Shown here piece after piece: positions 16,531 to 24,633 of a stretch of DNA of 64,000 nt. The notes beneath the pieces were generated by a model, which worked only from the letters and a program-made list of their open reading frames with translations, made no database searches and was not told the DNA's origin. Origin of the DNA: JASJAR01 sp038530285 (lineage in GTDB: Bacteria > Pseudomonadota > Alphaproteobacteria > Rhodobacterales > Rhodobacteraceae); assembly GCA_038530285.1 (NCBI GenBank), contig JBCBCY010000009.1, positions 1-64,000 of the forward strand. The letters are read 5' to 3'. Position 1 is the first letter of the stretch, and every line of letters starts with the position of its first letter. The position numbers and the translations under genes were made by a program.

Positions 16531-18614
16531 GCTGCGACAACGCCCAATAGTGCGGGTTTTGATTCCGTTCCCAGTTCTTCGTAGGACAAAACGGGGTTTC
16601 GTATGCCTTTGGTTGCCAGAACCGTACGCAGGAAACGGCGCCTTTTGACGGTTGTAACAATGCCCGGGTATTCCCCTGCTTCGGCGATTTTGCCGAGTTT
16701 CTCGCCAACCGTTTGGACGAGCCGATTGAACGCGTCTGGCGGCAAAGCGACGTCCGCAGGCCCGGCGTCGCGCTGAATCTCATGCTCCACAAACTGGGCT
16801 TCCCAGGCTGGGTCCAGCTGCAACAGGGGCACCATTCCATCGGCACGTCTGAGATCTGCAACAATCTGAAAGCCCAACCGCTGTCTTACATGTTCGCAGA
16901 CGGCCTCGGGTGAAGATTGCGCTGTTCGCGCTTCGGCGATTGCCTCAAGGATAAGGGGGAGGTTTCTGATCGAAACGCGTTCTTCGAGAAGCAGCCTCAG
17001 GACGGACACCAGAAGGTCCACAGGCACTTTGTCTGGAACCAATTCATCAATAAGTTGGCGGTTGGCTTCGGCCCGAGCGGGGTTCGAAATGTTTGACACT
17101 TCGTCGAGTAGCCGTCGCATCGCCTTCAGACCAAACAGACGGCCCAGACTTTGCTTCAGCACCTCTAGAAGATGCGTCGCCAGCACTTCGACGGGCGTGA
17201 CAATCGTTGCACCTTCAAGCGCCAGTCGATCTTCAGAGCCCGCCGACACCCAACGCGCGGGGGCCCCGTAGACGGGTTCTTTGACCAGACCCGTCGACTG
17301 ATCGTTCCCTTCTTCGGGACCAAGCAGAGCGAGCAGGCGATCAGGTTCAAGCCGGTCACGCGCTGTTTCCACGCCTTGAATTCCGATTGTATAAGTGCCG
17401 GTCGGCAGGCTGGCGTCATCGGTCAAGCGGATCTCGGGCAGGATCAGCCCGAATTCCGTGGCGATATGTCGGCGCATGTTTTCGATTCGCGCGTCCAAAC
17501 CCGTTGCCGGGTCCAAAACCATCTGCACAAGATCCGGCGCAAATCTGACGTGTATATCGTCGATATCGAGAAGATCACCGATTGGGGGTTCAGGCAGTTT
17601 CGTATTGTCTGCCTGGTCCGTATCGGGTGGCTTGTCTTCTTGCGAAGATGTGCGCTGTGCGCCAAACCAACTTGCTGTTGCAAGTGCGGCCGCGCCAAGA
17701 ATAAAGGGGACAAACGGCATTCCTGGCACCAAGGCGAACATGGCCATCAACATAGCCACTGTACCAAGCGCTGCCGGGAAACGACCAAGCTGTGTGAAAA
17801 GCGCAAGATCCGTCGACCCTTTGGCGCCGCCACGCGCCAAGAGCAACGCAGATGCAATCGAGATAATCACAGCAGGTATCTGGCTTACAAGTCCATCGCC
17901 AACGGTAAGAATAGCGTAGGTTTCAAATGCTCGACCAAGCGGCATCTCATGCACCAACGTGCCAATCACAAGGCCCATGACCAGGTTCAAAAGCGTAATG
18001 AGCAATCCAGCAACGGCGTCGCCTTTGACAAATTTCGACGCGCCGTCGAGTGAGCCAAAAAATGTGGTTTCCGCCTGCTCGCGTTCGCGTCGCGCCTTGG
18101 CTTCAGCGTGGTCGATCGCACCGGCGGCCATGTCGCTGTCGATGGCCAATTGTTTGCCGGGCATCCCGTCGAGAGCAAACCTAGCGCCGACTTCCGCCAT
18201 GCGCGCTGCACCCTTCGTTATGACCATGAAATTCACGATCAACAGCACGCAGAACACGACGAGGCCAAGAAGCACCGAGCCTGACATCACGAACATTGCA
18301 AACCCTTCGATCACATCACCCGCTGCACCGGTTCCGGTGTGGCCCTGGCCGATAATCAGTTTTGTCGAAGACACATTCAGACTGAGACGAAGCATCAAGG
18401 TAGCAAGGAGGATTGTGGGAAATGCCGAGAATTCCAGCGGCCGTTCGATAAACAATGTCACGGTGAAGATAAGAATTGCCAACGCGAATGAAGCCGCCAA
18501 ACCGACGTCAAGCACCCAAGCAGGCATGGGGAGGATCATCATGACAATGATCGCCATGAGTGCGAGCGCGAGAAGGATTGTGGGACGGAAAATGATCTGC
18601 AATGGATTGATCAT
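16527..18614 (-). CDS. flhA: FlhA, flagellar export gate protein
   Basis: Major export gate component forming a nonameric cytoplasmic ring that receives chaperone-substrate complexes. The 695-residue protein has eight hydrophobic helices in the N-terminal 330 residues. The FHIPEP-family signature lies between them (RFALDGMPGKQLAIDSDM), and the large cytoplasmic domain is at the C-terminus. Length is normal. The start overlaps the upstream transglycosylase gene by 4 bp (ATGA). Confidence 0.97.
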   Translation of the reverse strand: MINPLQIIFRPTILLALALMAIIVMMILPMPAWVLDVGLAASFALAILIFTVTLFIERPLEFSAFPTILLATLMLRLSLNVSSTKLIIGQGHTGTGAAGDVIEGFAMFVMSGSVLLGLVVFCVLLIVNFMVITKGAARMAEVGARFALDGMPGKQLAIDSDMAAGAIDHAEAKARREREQAETTFFGSLDGASKFVKGDAVAGLLITLLNLVMGLVIGTLVHEMPLGRAFETYAILTVGDGLVSQIPAVIISIASALLLARGGAKGSTDLALFTQLGRFPAALGTVAMLMAMFALVPGMPFVPFILGAAALATASWFGAQRTSSQEDKPPDTDQADNTKLPEPPIGDLLDIDDIHVRFAPDLVQMVLDPATGLDARIENMRRHIATEFGLILPEIRLTDDASLPTGTYTIGIQGVETARDRLEPDRLLALLGPEEGNDQSTGLVKEPVYGAPARWVSAGSEDRLALEGATIVTPVEVLATHLLEVLKQSLGRLFGLKAMRRLLDEVSNISNPARAEANRQLIDELVPDKVPVDLLVSVLRLLLEERVSIRNLPLILEAIAEARTAQSSPEAVCEHVRQRLGFQIVADLRRADGMVPLLQLDPAWEAQFVEHEIQRDAGPADVALPPDAFNRLVQTVGEKLGKIAEAGEYPGIVTTVKRRRFLRTVLATKGIRNPVLSYEELGTESKPALLGVVAA

Positions 18615-19459
18615 CCGCGCGACGCGCCGCCGATCATACGATGACCAGAGGCGGAGTTTTCATGTAAAGGAACCAATGATCCGAACCCCTGTCTGTCATT
18701 GCCCGATCGTAGGAGAGGAAACAGATTGGGTCGCTCTGACTGATGTGGCGACCCGGCTGTCTCTCGATCTGTCCCCGGATTTATTGATGCGGCATGAACA
18801 CGAGGAGCGGACGGGTCATTGAGGCGCTTTCGAAACGCTTCAAAACGAGCGCGGTATCTGTTCGAGAATTCTGGAGTTCTTGAGTGATATGCCCCTGCGG
18901 CCGTACTCCAATCGCCGAACTCGAGATACAACTCATTCAAGAAGCTGGCGGCGTAGCGCGCGTTTGCCACGGGGTCGAACATCTCCTCAAAAGAGGAAAA
19001 CGCATGCCCATGCCAGCGATAGTTGATTTGGAAACAGCCAATGTCAAAGCTTCGGGCGCCGCGCTGATAGTGGGTTTCAACATAGGCTTGAGCGCGGCTA
19101 CGATCGTCAAACCAGTTTCCCTTCCCTTCCATGTTGACCGTCCAAGGCCATGGTTGAGTAGTACCCGATCTGTTGCGCCCTGTTTCTGTCAAGGTAATAG
19201 CGAGCAATACTGAAACCGGAATACCACTTTCGTGGGACACTTGATGTGCGGCGTCGATGCACAGCTCGGAAATCGGCCTTGTGCTGCCTTGTGCACCGGC
19301 CGGCATCAAGAAGCTTGCCATAAGGACTGCGAATGTCACCACCTTCAGCGGACCCAGCAAGCTTGGCCAAGATGCCCCAGGGTTGATGAATTGGTGTTCA
19401 GATTCGGGCACATGCCCAGTTTTGAGGTTCATACCCATGCCGCAATTCTTGCAACTCAT
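18611..19459 (-). CDS. SLT-type lytic transglycosylase in the flagellar operon (SltF-like)
   Basis: A 282-residue exported protein with a hydrophobic secretion signal (about residues 37-57) and a lysozyme-like SLT domain. The likely catalytic Glu is in ITLTETGRNRSG (about residue 92), and SFDIGCFQINYRWHG, a GxxQI-type motif, follows. It would cleave peptidoglycan to let the rod through the wall, the role shown for SltF in Rhodobacter sphaeroides. The single-domain FlgJ encoded here lacks a hydrolase domain, which supports this. The C-terminal 80 residues look disordered. It is coupled to flhA by a 4-bp overlap. The exact start among ATG codons at 19459-19432 is unsure. Confidence 0.75.
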   Translation of the reverse strand: MSCKNCGMGMNLKTGHVPESEHQFINPGASWPSLLGPLKVVTFAVLMASFLMPAGAQGSTRPISELCIDAAHQVSHESGIPVSVLLAITLTETGRNRSGTTQPWPWTVNMEGKGNWFDDRSRAQAYVETHYQRGARSFDIGCFQINYRWHGHAFSSFEEMFDPVANARYAASFLNELYLEFGDWSTAAGAYHSRTPEFSNRYRARFEAFRKRLNDPSAPRVHAASINPGTDRETAGSPHQSERPNLFPLLRSGNDRQGFGSLVPLHENSASGHRMIGGASRG

Positions 19460-19515
19460 TTCCCACTAGGGCGTAGGACCAACACATTGAGATTTCGTTT
19501 CTTTCGCCCGCTGGA

Positions 19516-21981
19516 CTATTCCGTCCGCGCGAGTAAACCCGCCGTTGCAAGGCGCATGTTCGCAATGTCATCTCGAAGACTCTCGGCAGCGCCAACCAAG
19601 GCACGATTGCGCGCCAGTGGGGTCTCATCTTCAATAATGTCTTCCGCAAGCAATTGGGCTGCAGCAGCACTTACGGCACCCGATCCGTTTTCCCAGTCTC
19701 CTGCCCTTTCGAGGACCTTTCCCGCAAGCTCCGCATCATCGGCGTCTTGGTAGGCCCGCGCGGCCGCGTCAAATTCACCCAAACGTTCGAGGGCCTCGCC
19801 TCTCAAGCGAGCAGCCTCTACCGTTTCGATACCGTCAAGGTGCTCAATCGCTGATTGCAGTGCGCCCGCCGATAGGTCCGCGCGTGCGGCGGTAAGATCG
19901 TCTTCTTGAACCCGGCTATCAATTTTATCGAGCAGCGCCAGTGCTTCGTCGGTGAAACCCAACGCGGTCAAGCGGTCAGCAATCGCACGCCGGGCTTGGT
20001 CCGTACCCGGTCCAATCGGCAAGCGATCGTTTGCCTGAAATGCACGGCTAAGAAACGTTTCGATATCTGCGCGTTCCGCAATAGCCAAAAAGTGCGCCGC
20101 CAGAAGGGCTTCGCCATCTGAACGCGACAGGGCACCCGCGAATTCTGCCCTTGGCAACTCTTCGAAAACCCGATCCCACTGACCAAGTGCAGTACGCCCT
20201 CGAAGCTCCTCGAATTTAAGGTCACGTGCCAGTTGTGTGCCGCGGTTTTCAAAACTCAACGCCGCCGCGGTATCTGCCAAACCCGGGTCCAAAGGAGCGC
20301 CTCGGTCAAGGCGAGAGCGGATCAGTCGAACGACAGCTTTGGGCGCGTTTTCCGGACTGCCGGCTTCCAAGCGCGCCAGGGCCACCTCTGCTGTTTCGAC
20401 ATCTCCATTCACAGCTGCCAGTTCCGCCGTCGCCAAGACAAACTCCTCGCTGCGTTCGCTATCGGCCCGATCAACGGCATTCCAAATCAATTTGGCGGTG
20501 CCCGCATCGTTCAATGCAAGAAAGCGCTGAACAAGGGTTGGTCCGTACCGTTTGCGCAGATGCAATGGGAGTGCTGAAAAGGTCGCGGCGATCTCGGATT
20601 TCGCGACGTCACTTGCAGGAGGAATATCCGGCATCGACAAAAGCGCCCAAATTGCCACGTTGCCTTGGCATCCCAAAAGAGCTGCGACCTCGCTATCGGA
20701 CGGGCGTGTCTTGCCGTCGGCTACTTCTGCCAAAAACGCGAAGACTGATTTCTCGGCGTCCTCGAACGGAAAGGCCGCAAGCACGGACTTGGCCTCCGCA
20801 CCGAAGGATAAATAAAGGTAGTTGCGAACCAATGCCCGAGCGACGTCAATCTTGGGCTCGTCAAACTCACCAAAAAGGCCAAGCCGCGATTGGCTAAACC
20901 CATTCATGGGCGCATCCGCGTCACCCCAACTTCCAACGTCAAGATCGTAATCTGTGAGGCAACCTGACCGCGCCGCGCGGTCACCAAGTGAGTCTGCGAG
21001 CCTGGCAAGGTCGCGATCGAGGCTGGTCGATACGCGCAGACTTGATTGATCGCCGATTGGCAGTGGCAGCGGAGTCCCGGGCGGAGGCACTGGCCTATTT
21101 GGCGTTGCTGGTACCGCGAAGTCTTCATCATTGCGATCGACCAAACCGAGATTACTAGCCCGATCCAACGCATCAATAAGCGCCGAGGTCGCTTCGCTTA
21201 TGCGCTCGTGTTGACCGAAAGGTGACAGCACGCCGTTCACCGACAAGGTTGGTAGTTCGCGCATCGACACGGAGGGATCCAATTCCACCAGCTCCCCGCT
21301 TCGGCTCGGCAAAGCATCTGGCGGGTAGGCTTCCGGCAATTCAGGTTCCGCTCGGTCCAAGTGATGGTCTGCCCGCAACTCTAAGAGAGGGCGTTCGTCC
21401 CTGTGATCCCTTTGGGAAAGCGTCAAGGGTTCTGGCAAAACGGTGGATATATCAGAGGAAACAGCCGAAAGATCAGCATTCAGGACCTTTGGGCGCGCAA
21501 AGCCGGCTTGTTCTTCCGGGGATCGCCCCGCAAGACGCACATTTGGCCGCGGTGGACCATCTCGAACATCGATAACAAGCCGTCCACCGGGCATGCCAAA
21601 GACCGCCACCGAACACCGGCATCCAAGGTCAAAGCGCAGCTCGTTGACAGCAGACGTCAAGGCAGCGACCCGTTGCCTGCCGATCCGATCAAAAGCGCGC
21701 GACACATCAATCTGGACGGGTGGACCATCGAACACAAGCCGACGGGTGTTTCCGTTGCTTTCAAGCGACCAACGGGGCAGTTGGCCCAGATCGATCACCA
21801 TTCTACTAAAGCCGGGATGCTCTCCACTGCGCAGACTTACAGTATCGGCACGCGCAAGGCCCCACGGCGCGGGCAAAAGCGCCAAGACGAAGATGGCCAG
21901 AACCCACCTGGCGTGTGCGGCCATCCTAAAGCCAAGTCCAAGAAGAGGTATCCCATTGCGAAGGCGTGCCCAGCAGGTCAT
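19516..21981 (-). CDS. Large periplasmic AMIN-like/TPR protein in the motA operon, unknown
   Basis: An 821-residue protein with a secretion signal (about residues 24-46, ending LARA), an N-terminal beta domain resembling AMIN domains (RMVIDLGQLPRWSLESNGNT and GGRLVIDVRDGPP; about 50-145), a Pro/Asp/Glu-rich linker, and a long helical part (about 330-800) that looks like degenerate TPR or Sel1-type repeats. The ATG at 21981 overlaps the motA stop (ATGA); ATG 21924 would give a shorter signal peptide. By analogy it may be a peptidoglycan-associated stator or flagellar scaffold. Sinorhizobium MotC is a functional parallel by location, not by evident sequence. I do not recognise a named family for the full protein. 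Confidence 0.75.
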   Translation of the reverse strand: MTCWARLRNGIPLLGLGFRMAAHARWVLAIFVLALLPAPWGLARADTVSLRSGEHPGFSRMVIDLGQLPRWSLESNGNTRRLVFDGPPVQIDVSRAFDRIGRQRVAALTSAVNELRFDLGCRCSVAVFGMPGGRLVIDVRDGPPRPNVRLAGRSPEEQAGFARPKVLNADLSAVSSDISTVLPEPLTLSQRDHRDERPLLELRADHHLDRAEPELPEAYPPDALPSRSGELVELDPSVSMRELPTLSVNGVLSPFGQHERISEATSALIDALDRASNLGLVDRNDEDFAVPATPNRPVPPPGTPLPLPIGDQSSLRVSTSLDRDLARLADSLGDRAARSGCLTDYDLDVGSWGDADAPMNGFSQSRLGLFGEFDEPKIDVARALVRNYLYLSFGAEAKSVLAAFPFEDAEKSVFAFLAEVADGKTRPSDSEVAALLGCQGNVAIWALLSMPDIPPASDVAKSEIAATFSALPLHLRKRYGPTLVQRFLALNDAGTAKLIWNAVDRADSERSEEFVLATAELAAVNGDVETAEVALARLEAGSPENAPKAVVRLIRSRLDRGAPLDPGLADTAAALSFENRGTQLARDLKFEELRGRTALGQWDRVFEELPRAEFAGALSRSDGEALLAAHFLAIAERADIETFLSRAFQANDRLPIGPGTDQARRAIADRLTALGFTDEALALLDKIDSRVQEDDLTAARADLSAGALQSAIEHLDGIETVEAARLRGEALERLGEFDAAARAYQDADDAELAGKVLERAGDWENGSGAVSAAAAQLLAEDIIEDETPLARNRALVGAAESLRDDIANMRLATAGLLARTE

Positions 21982-22847
21982 GCGGCATCCGACTTCACGT
22001 TCTTCATCGCTTCTTCGAGGTCAGAGAAACTTGGGCGTATATGCCCCGGGGTGTTTTGGCGACCAACCTCAATGCAAATCGACGTGGCATGATTGTGCAG
22101 ATTGGCAACGAGAACTTCGCGTATCAGCTTGTAAAAGTGAGAATCTTCGTCGACCGCACCCTGAACGCGCGACGCAAATGGGCCAAAAAAACCGTAGGCC
22201 AAAAACACCCCTAGGAAGGTACCGACAAGCGCACCGCCGATCAGTTTACCCAAAACCTCGGGCGGCTGATCGATAGATCCCATGGTTTTGATAACGCCCA
22301 GAACGGCTGCAACAATCCCCAGTGCTGGCAAACCATCGGCAATCGCCTGTAGCGCGTGGCTTGAATGACTTGCGTGGTGGTGGTTGGCTTCAATTCTCTT
22401 CTCGAGAACCTCTTCTACCTGATGGGGGTCGTTGTAATTCATCGAAGCCGATCGCAGCGTATCGCAAATGAGACTAACGGCCTCTCCATCGGCAAGGATC
22501 TTTGGATACCGCCCGAAGATCGATGAACTCTCAGGCGCCTCGATATGTTCTTCCAGGCCAACCGGATTTTGCCGTGCAAGCCGAATAAGCTCAAAGAGCA
22601 AGACAAGCAGGTCCCGGTAATCAGCAGGCTTCCATTTGGCGCCCTTGAAGACCTTGGTGATATCCTTTGCGGCATGTTTGGCCGCACCGCCGCTGTTGGC
22701 GATCAAAAATGCGCCCAACGCCGAACCACCGATCATCATGAACTCGAACGGCAGAGCCTTGATGATAATGCCGAATTTGCCCCCGGCGAGCATATAGCCC
22801 CCGAAAACCATAACAAAAACCACCAGAATCCCAACGATCCCAAGCAT
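21978..22847 (-). CDS. motA: MotA, flagellar stator proton-channel subunit
   Basis: Stator subunit that forms the ion channel with MotB. The 289-residue protein has two N-terminal hydrophobic helices, a cytoplasmic loop with RKxEANHHHASH-like residues, and two C-terminal helices around GIVAAVLGVIKTMGSIDQ and ALVGTFLGVFLAYGFFGP. Length fits alphaproteobacterial MotA. motB is in another operon (32986-33843) of the same island, not next to motA. Confidence 0.95.
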   Translation of the reverse strand: MLGIVGILVVFVMVFGGYMLAGGKFGIIIKALPFEFMMIGGSALGAFLIANSGGAAKHAAKDITKVFKGAKWKPADYRDLLVLLFELIRLARQNPVGLEEHIEAPESSSIFGRYPKILADGEAVSLICDTLRSASMNYNDPHQVEEVLEKRIEANHHHASHSSHALQAIADGLPALGIVAAVLGVIKTMGSIDQPPEVLGKLIGGALVGTFLGVFLAYGFFGPFASRVQGAVDEDSHFYKLIREVLVANLHNHATSICIEVGRQNTPGHIRPSFSDLEEAMKNVKSDAA

Positions 22848-22921
22848 TTACAGATACCCGCTTTCTGATAACCCCATGCGTACCATGGCCGAGATAGGTA
22901 AAGATTCCCCTTTCGACCGTT

Positions 22922-23554
22922 CTATTCCGTGGGGACCCGGGCGTTGCGGCCTGCAAGAATGACGCTGATTTCATAGGCCGCATTGGGCTCCAGCCCTGCC
23001 AAAACGGCTGCGGCAAGATCTGGCCTCATCCGGGCGAGGAAACCAGCTGCAAAATCCGGTGTCATTTGCGAGAAAACCGCCGCGGCTTCCTCCGGTGCCA
23101 TGTTTTCGTAAACCGATGTCAGCTGGGTAAGATCGTTCTCAGATGCTGTCTCGGCAAGGGCAATCGTTGCACGCAGTTCTGTTTCAGCTGTCTCAAGCTC
23201 AGCGAGCTTCTCATCAATGCGCTGTTCTGCGAGTGAAAGTGCTGCTTCGCGCGTATCCAGCGCCGCTTCGCGTTCGGCAACCCTGTTTTCACGCTCTGCC
23301 AAGGCCGCAAGAATACGCTCAAATTCGGGCGCTGGTGCGGGCGCAGGTGACGCTTGGGCGTCTGCGGCATTCTCTGCGGCCACCGCAGCGCCGTACGTTT
23401 CGTTCAAACGAAGTCCGGCCGAGCCAACAAGAAATGCCGCGAGAATCAACAATGCGCCACGTCCGGGCCTTGTCGGGCGCCGACGCTTCGCCTTTTTCTT
23501 CCGCATCGCGGGCCCGTCAGATGGCTGTCTTCGCTTCAGGAACTTCCCGATCAT
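22922..23554 (-). CDS. MotE-family protein (coiled coil plus MgtE_N-like domain)
   Basis: A 210-residue protein with a very basic N-terminus, one membrane segment (about residues 33-48), a long coiled coil (about 78-140, e.g. LAERENRVAEREAALDTREA) and a C-terminal MgtE_N-like helical domain (YENMAPEEAAAVFSQMTPDF onward). This layout matches the MotE family; Sinorhizobium MotE is a periplasmic chaperone for MotC. Its start overlaps the upstream gene by 4 bp, and motA follows after 74 bp. It therefore supports a stator-related module in this operon. Confidence 0.75.
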   Translation of the reverse strand: MIGKFLKRRQPSDGPAMRKKKAKRRRPTRPGRGALLILAAFLVGSAGLRLNETYGAAVAAENAADAQASPAPAPAPEFERILAALAERENRVAEREAALDTREAALSLAEQRIDEKLAELETAETELRATIALAETASENDLTQLTSVYENMAPEEAAAVFSQMTPDFAAGFLARMRPDLAAAVLAGLEPNAAYEISVILAGRNARVPTE

Positions 23555-24024
23555 GCAACGGCTCCCTGATTGCGCGTGCTTTTGAACAAGGCTTTCTCAG
23601 CTGCCGCGTCATCCTCCCATTCTGCCGCGGATCCATTGGTTTCGGGATCCTCAAACGCGGTGTCCGAACTCAGATCCGCAGGACTTTCCGGAGTATCTTT
23701 TCGCGCCGCATCATCTCGTGACGGGTCTGAATTCTGTGCCTCGGGGATGTCGTGCATTGAGGCGACCAGCAACTCCAGGCGTTGTGCCACACCTTCGGCT
23801 CGACCGGTCAATTCACCCAATGAGGACGCCGAAGCCCCCGTCGATTCCTTTGCCGCATCAAGCGTTTTTATCATGTCATCAACCTGTGCCGACAACACGG
23901 CAATCGCGCCACCGACGCCTTTTTCAAGATCATTGAACCGGTTCAACCGCCGCGCAAGCACAATGCAATAGGTGCCGGCACCGAAGGCACCAGCAATCAG
24001 AAGGATATCTGCGAAAAACTCCAT
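23551..24024 (-). CDS. Small membrane protein with coiled coil, flagellar operon (DUF6468-like)
   Basis: About 157 residues: an N-terminal membrane helix (FFADILLIAGAFGAGTYCIV), a helical middle (VGGAIAVLSAQVDDMIKTLD) and an acidic, probably disordered C-terminus. I think it resembles the DUF6468 flagellar-cluster family but cannot confirm it. A TTG at 24033 that overlaps the fliL stop is an alternative start; ATG 24024 is chosen. It lies between fliL and the MotE-family gene and overlaps the latter by 4 bp, so it probably acts at the stator or inner-membrane basal body. Confidence 0.6.
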   Translation of the reverse strand: MEFFADILLIAGAFGAGTYCIVLARRLNRFNDLEKGVGGAIAVLSAQVDDMIKTLDAAKESTGASASSLGELTGRAEGVAQRLELLVASMHDIPEAQNSDPSRDDAARKDTPESPADLSSDTAFEDPETNGSAAEWEDDAAAEKALFKSTRNQGAVA

Positions 24025-24029
24025 CGCCT

Positions 24030-24521
24030 TCAATTCACCACGAATTCTTGAACCAACAGATCATGCACAGCGTCATTTCCAACCACGATCTGGACCCGCC
24101 GCAGCATCTGGGCACGCAGGCGCACCAACGCGCCGGACCCATCGAATTCTGCCGTATCAACGGCACGCAGATAGGAGTTCAAAACATCCATGAGCCGCGG
24201 TTTCAGCGCCTCAACCTCGCTCGCATAAGGGCCTTCAACCTCAAGCGAGAGTTGAAGCCGCAATTGTGCCACGCGGTCTGGCCGCACGATCGAAATCACC
24301 AGCGGGTCAACTGCAACAAACACCGTGTCCTTGATGGCGCCTTCTTTTTTGGTCTCTTCTTGCGGCGCATCACCGCCCAATATCCCGGAGCTGCCGGCAA
24401 AAAACCCGCCCGCACCCCCCGCGACAGCAAGGACAAGCCCAATCAAAAGTGGTTTCAGCCCACCTTTCTTAGGGGCCTCATCACCTGCTTCGGGATCTGT
24501 CGCCGCGTCAGACATCCGCAC
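24030..24521 (-). CDS. fliL: FliL, stator-associated basal-body protein
   Basis: Single-pass inner-membrane protein that surrounds and supports the stator. The 163-residue protein has a short cytoplasmic tail, one membrane helix (about residues 27-46), a linker with DTVFVAVDPLVISIV, and a periplasmic domain ending in VHDLLVQEFVVN, a typical FliL ending. It is the first gene of a ten-gene minus-strand operon that runs to 14334. It is divergent from fliF with a 112-bp intergenic region that holds a CtrA-like box. Confidence 0.92.
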   Translation of the reverse strand: MRMSDAATDPEAGDEAPKKGGLKPLLIGLVLAVAGGAGGFFAGSSGILGGDAPQEETKKEGAIKDTVFVAVDPLVISIVRPDRVAQLRLQLSLEVEGPYASEVEALKPRLMDVLNSYLRAVDTAEFDGSGALVRLRAQMLRRVQIVVGNDAVHDLLVQEFVVN

Positions 24522-24559
24522 TCCAACTACATTTCAGCGCCCATATAGACCGGACGTAG

Positions 24560-24574
24560 CTAACCGAATGTTAA
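24560..24574. promoter_or_regulatory. CtrA-like box in the divergent fliL/fliF promoter
   Basis: CTAA-CCGAATG-TTAA matches the CtrA consensus TTAA-N7-TTAA at 7 of 8 positions. It lies 39 bp from the fliL start and 60 bp from the fliF start, so it could control both large operons. Confidence 0.5.
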
Positions 24575-24633
24575 GCGCGAAGCAGGTATGAGGGGCTGTC
24601 GGTCAGAAGGCCGACCTGAATTGGAGTGACAGG

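Noticed and set aside
17172..18053. Plus-strand frame of 293 codons opposite flhA
   Set aside because: Shadow of flhA; amino-acid composition (many Arg, Cys, His) does not fit a real protein, and no ribosome-binding site precedes it.
21443..22276. Plus-strand frame of 277 codons opposite motA and the AMIN/TPR gene
   Set aside because: Shadow of minus-strand genes with Arg/Pro-rich content.
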